Shown piece by piece: positions 61,579 to 64,000 of a stretch of DNA of 64,000 nt (positions are counted from its first letter, which is position 1; each line of letters starts with the position of its first letter). The position numbers and the translations under genes are program-made. The stretch lies in contig NZ_CP133038.1 in NCBI RefSeq assembly GCF_033060595.1, positions 186,001 through 250,000 of the forward strand, given 5' to 3'. The notes beneath the pieces are model-generated. The model made no database searches. It had not been told where the DNA came from and saw only the letters and a program-made list of their open reading frames with translations. Source of the stretch: Pyramidobacter sp. YE332 (GTDB lineage: Bacteria > Synergistota > Synergistia > Synergistales > Dethiosulfovibrionaceae).

Positions 61579-63222
61579 ATGAATCTGAGCACTTTGTTCC
61601 AGATCATGGGCGGCGTCGGGCTGTTTCTGTACGGCATCAAACTGATGGGCGACGCCCTGCAGGACTTGACGGGCGACCGCATGCGCACGCTCATCGCGTC
61701 GCTGACGAGTACGCCGCTGAAAGGCGCGCTGGTCGGCACGCTGGTGACGATGGTGATCCAGTCGAGCGCCGCCACGACGATCATGTCGGTGAGCTTCGTG
61801 CAGGCGGGGATGATGACGCTGAAACAGGCGCTCGGCGTGATCATGGGAGCCAACATCGGCACCACCGTCACGGCGCAGCTGGTCGCTTTCAACATGAAAG
61901 AGCTGGCGCTGCCGCTGCTGGGCATCGGCATGCTGTTGGCGGTGTTCGGCCATTCCAAAAAGCGCCGCTACGTCGGCAACGGCATCTTCGGCTTCGGCCT
62001 GCTTTTCATCGGCATGAACACGATGGAGCACGCGCTCGGCTTTCTCGCCGCCAACAAACAGTTTTTCCTCAGCTTCGCCTCTCGGCCGCTGCTCTGCGTG
62101 GCTGCCGGTACGCTGCTGACCATGGCCGTGCAGTCAAGTTCGGCCACCGTCGGCCTGACGATCGCCATGGCCGTGCAGGGACTGCTGCCGCTCCAGTCGG
62201 CCATCGCCATCCTGCTGGGCGACAATCTTGGCACGACGATCACCGCCGTCATCGCCGCACTGGGATCGAGCCGCTCGGCCAAGCAGGCGGCGGCGGGACA
62301 CGTGCTCTTCAATCTGCTCGGCGTGGCCATCTTCCTGCCGCTGCTTGTCCCTTACTCGGCGCTGATCTCGCACACGTCCGGGAATATCGCCCGTCAGCTG
62401 GCCAACGCCCATACGCTCTTCAACGTCGTCAACACCATGTTCCAGCTGCCCTTTGTGAGCCTGCTCGCCCGGCTAATCCAGAAACTGCTTCCGGTCAGGG
62501 ATGAAAAAGTTTACACCGGCGCCCGTTATCTGAACGAGAGCCTGCTGAACACGTCGCCGGCCGCCGCGCTTACGGCGGTGCGCAATGAACTGCTGAACAT
62601 GGGCGGCATGGCGCTGGAAATGCTCGACCTGGTAAAGCAGGCCTTCGCCGCTAAGGACCCGTCCGCCGCAGCCAAGCTGAACCAAGTGGAGGACGGCCTC
62701 AACGACCTGACGCGGCGCGTCGCCTCTTTCGCCGCTAAGCTCTGGCAGCGCCACATCTCCGATCATCTTTCCTCGCTGCTCGAATCTCTCGTCAACGGCT
62801 CCAGCGACATCGAGCGCATCGGCGACCATGCCCAGAACATGATGGAGCTTTACGAATACCTTCAGGACCACAATCTCGAATTTTCGCCGTCGGCCGTCCA
62901 GGAGTTTTCCGCCATGATGGCTCTGGTCCGCGAGATGGTGCAGAAGGCGCTCGAAGCCCTGCGCGCGGAGAACGTCGAACTGGCCCGCGAGGTGTCGGTG
63001 ACGATGGAAGACCGGGTCGACGCCATGGAGAAGCAACTGCGGCACATGCACATGCAGCGCCTCAACGACGGGACCTGTACGCCCTCGTCCGGCGTACTCT
63101 TCATCGACCTGGTCAGCAACATGGAGCGCATCGGCGACCACGCCACCAACGTCGCGGAAATCATTCTGGAAACGTCCGGTCTGCAGGCACGCCGGGAAAC
63201 GGGCAAAAAGTTCGAGCTGTGA
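61579..63222 (+). CDS. Na+/phosphate cotransporter with PhoU-like domain
   Basis: A 547-residue protein. Residues 1-310 form the Na/Pi-II transporter with two inverted repeats, each with the QSSAAT/QSSSAT signature and GANIGTT/GDNLGTT. Residues 340-540 are a PhoU-like helical domain (SSDIERIGDHAQNMMEL; SNMERIGDHATNVAEI, the PhoU metal motifs). It is the NptA/YjbB type. Whether import or export prevails cannot be told. Confidence 0.93.
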   Translation: MNLSTLFQIMGGVGLFLYGIKLMGDALQDLTGDRMRTLIASLTSTPLKGALVGTLVTMVIQSSAATTIMSVSFVQAGMMTLKQALGVIMGANIGTTVTAQLVAFNMKELALPLLGIGMLLAVFGHSKKRRYVGNGIFGFGLLFIGMNTMEHALGFLAANKQFFLSFASRPLLCVAAGTLLTMAVQSSSATVGLTIAMAVQGLLPLQSAIAILLGDNLGTTITAVIAALGSSRSAKQAAAGHVLFNLLGVAIFLPLLVPYSALISHTSGNIARQLANAHTLFNVVNTMFQLPFVSLLARLIQKLLPVRDEKVYTGARYLNESLLNTSPAAALTAVRNELLNMGGMALEMLDLVKQAFAAKDPSAAAKLNQVEDGLNDLTRRVASFAAKLWQRHISDHLSSLLESLVNGSSDIERIGDHAQNMMELYEYLQDHNLEFSPSAVQEFSAMMALVREMVQKALEALRAENVELAREVSVTMEDRVDAMEKQLRHMHMQRLNDGTCTPSSGVLFIDLVSNMERIGDHATNVAEIILETSGLQARRETGKKFEL

Positions 63223-63319
63223 CGAGCGCGGGGAGACGCGCGCGTCGCCGCGAGGACGTCCCAAAAAGCAACCGGCTGAACGTCTACCGCGCCGCTTCGT
63301 GGTGTAGCTTTTTGACTCA

Positions 63320-63360
63320 AACGACGAACGAGTTGCCTTCCAACTCGTTCGTCGTTTTTT
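63320..63360 (+). terminator. Terminator of the Na/Pi cotransporter gene
   Basis: AACGACGAACGAGTT (63320-63334) and its complement (63342-63356), then T-run. Confidence 0.9.
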
Positions 63361-63422
63361 ATCGGGAGTTAGTGTGAAATTGCCCTCGGAATGTAACAAA
63401 GTCAAACTTTCAATGCAGGATA

Positions 63423-64000
63423 TTATTCGGCTGCTCTGGCGTTGATCAGCGTACGGCGTTCGCGTTTGATGGAGCCGTCGGGCTGGCGCCAGAATACGCC
63501 GATACCGAGGTAGATGATGGCGATCGCGACGAACGGGCAGAGCCAATTCAAGAGGGCATAAGGAGCGTAATCGAGCGTGGCGACGCCGAGGACGCCCGCC
63601 GCGTAACCGGCGCAGACGTTCCATGGGATCAGCACGGAAGTCAGCGTGCCGCAGTCTTCCAGCGAACGGGAAAGCATGCGGGGTGCGAGCCCGCTCTCCG
63701 CGAATTTTTCCTTGAACATGCGCCCGGGGATGATGATGGAAAGATACTGGCTGCCTGTCAGCAGATTGCCGATAAAACAGGAGGCGATCGTCGTGGCGAT
63801 CAGGCCGCCGGCACGGCGCACGCCGCGAGTGATGGCGCTGAGCAGAACGCGCAGGAAACCGCCCGCTTCAAGAAAACCTCCCATGGCCATCGCGGCGATA
63901 GCCAGCTCGACGGACCACATCATCGGGAACATGCCGCCGCGCCCCACAAGACGAGAGATCATGGCGGACACGTCCTTGGCCAGTTCGGGCGCAAGCGTGA
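63423..64000 (-). CDS. NhaC-type Na+/H+ antiporter, C-terminal part
   Basis: The last ~192 residues; the frame stays open to the window edge, so the start lies beyond. Hydrophobic segments alternate with family marks GGLIATTIASCFIGNLLTGSQYLSIIIPGRMF and CGTLTSVLIPWNVCAGYAAGVLGV. It exchanges Na+ (or lactate/malate in relatives) for protons at the inner membrane. Confidence 0.85.
   Translation of the reverse strand, partial: TLAPELAKDVSAMISRLVGRGGMFPMMWSVELAIAAMAMGGFLEAGGFLRVLLSAITRGVRRAGGLIATTIASCFIGNLLTGSQYLSIIIPGRMFKEKFAESGLAPRMLSRSLEDCGTLTSVLIPWNVCAGYAAGVLGVATLDYAPYALLNWLCPFVAIAIIYLGIGVFWRQPDGSIKRERRTLINARAAE

Overview
The window is about 64 kb of a high-GC (roughly 60-65 % by eye) anaerobic, double-membraned bacterium. 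The gene set points to Synergistota, probably a Pyramidobacter-like organism; this is inference from content, not a database match. Supporting content: a trimeric autotransporter adhesin (so an outer membrane), a superoxide reductase, a double-cubane-type 2-hydroxyacyl-CoA dehydratase-like reductase with its activator, an Fe-S aldo/keto reductase, and the runs rimO-pgpA-cinA-thpR-recA and rsmB-PASTA-rpe.

Layout. (1) 1-7.2 kb is foreign and lower in GC. A very AT-rich 907-aa SF1 helicase-like gene is followed by a decayed end of a Bacillota-type integrative element: HTH protein, sigma factor, KTR, YjdF, PadR with an early stop, and a large serine recombinase broken at the start and by an internal frameshift. 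(2) 7.2-12.2 kb is an iron-type ABC importer with one fused permease and two ATPases. (3) 12.6-22 kb holds the dehydratase-like reductase pair, NUDIX and HAD hydrolases, a Dps-PerR pair, an HxlR regulator with a divergent flavoprotein, a MATE pump and an Fe-S aldo/keto reductase. (4) 22-28 kb holds a small RemB-like gene and gyrB, an FNT channel, a flavin reductase, cobQ and an ASCH protein. (5) 28-31.3 kb holds a degenerate IS5-family element, then a ParA ATPase with a long repeat-bearing N-terminus and a small winged-helix partner. (6) 31.6-36.7 kb holds a second MATE pump, an aquaporin, an orphan amino-acid binding protein, a nitroreductase and two small unknowns. (7) 37-42.1 kb is the oddest part: a PurF-like gene without the usual Cys-2, whose last ~119 bp are repeated almost perfectly after a DUF4143 ATPase gene and again, diverged, after a radical SAM gene. 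(8) 42.3-45.7 kb holds an adhesin gene preceded by a ten-G tract. (9) 45.7-58.7 kb is mostly leftward housekeeping (recA, thpR, pncC, pgpA, rimO, rodZ-like, rpe, PASTA, rsmB, metallopeptidase, a frameshifted aminotransferase, SOR, cbpA-like). (10) 58.9-64 kb holds dapF, a small acidic protein, dgkA, a BMP-type binding protein, a Na/Pi cotransporter and the end of an NhaC-type antiporter.

Three 16-bp parS-like palindromes (14894, 25920, 34326) lie on both sides of gyrB and the ParA gene. This suggests the window lies near the chromosome origin or segregation centre, although dnaA, recF and parB are not in view. Genes usually end in long, near-perfect GC-rich hairpins. No rRNA, tRNA or CRISPR array was recognised.
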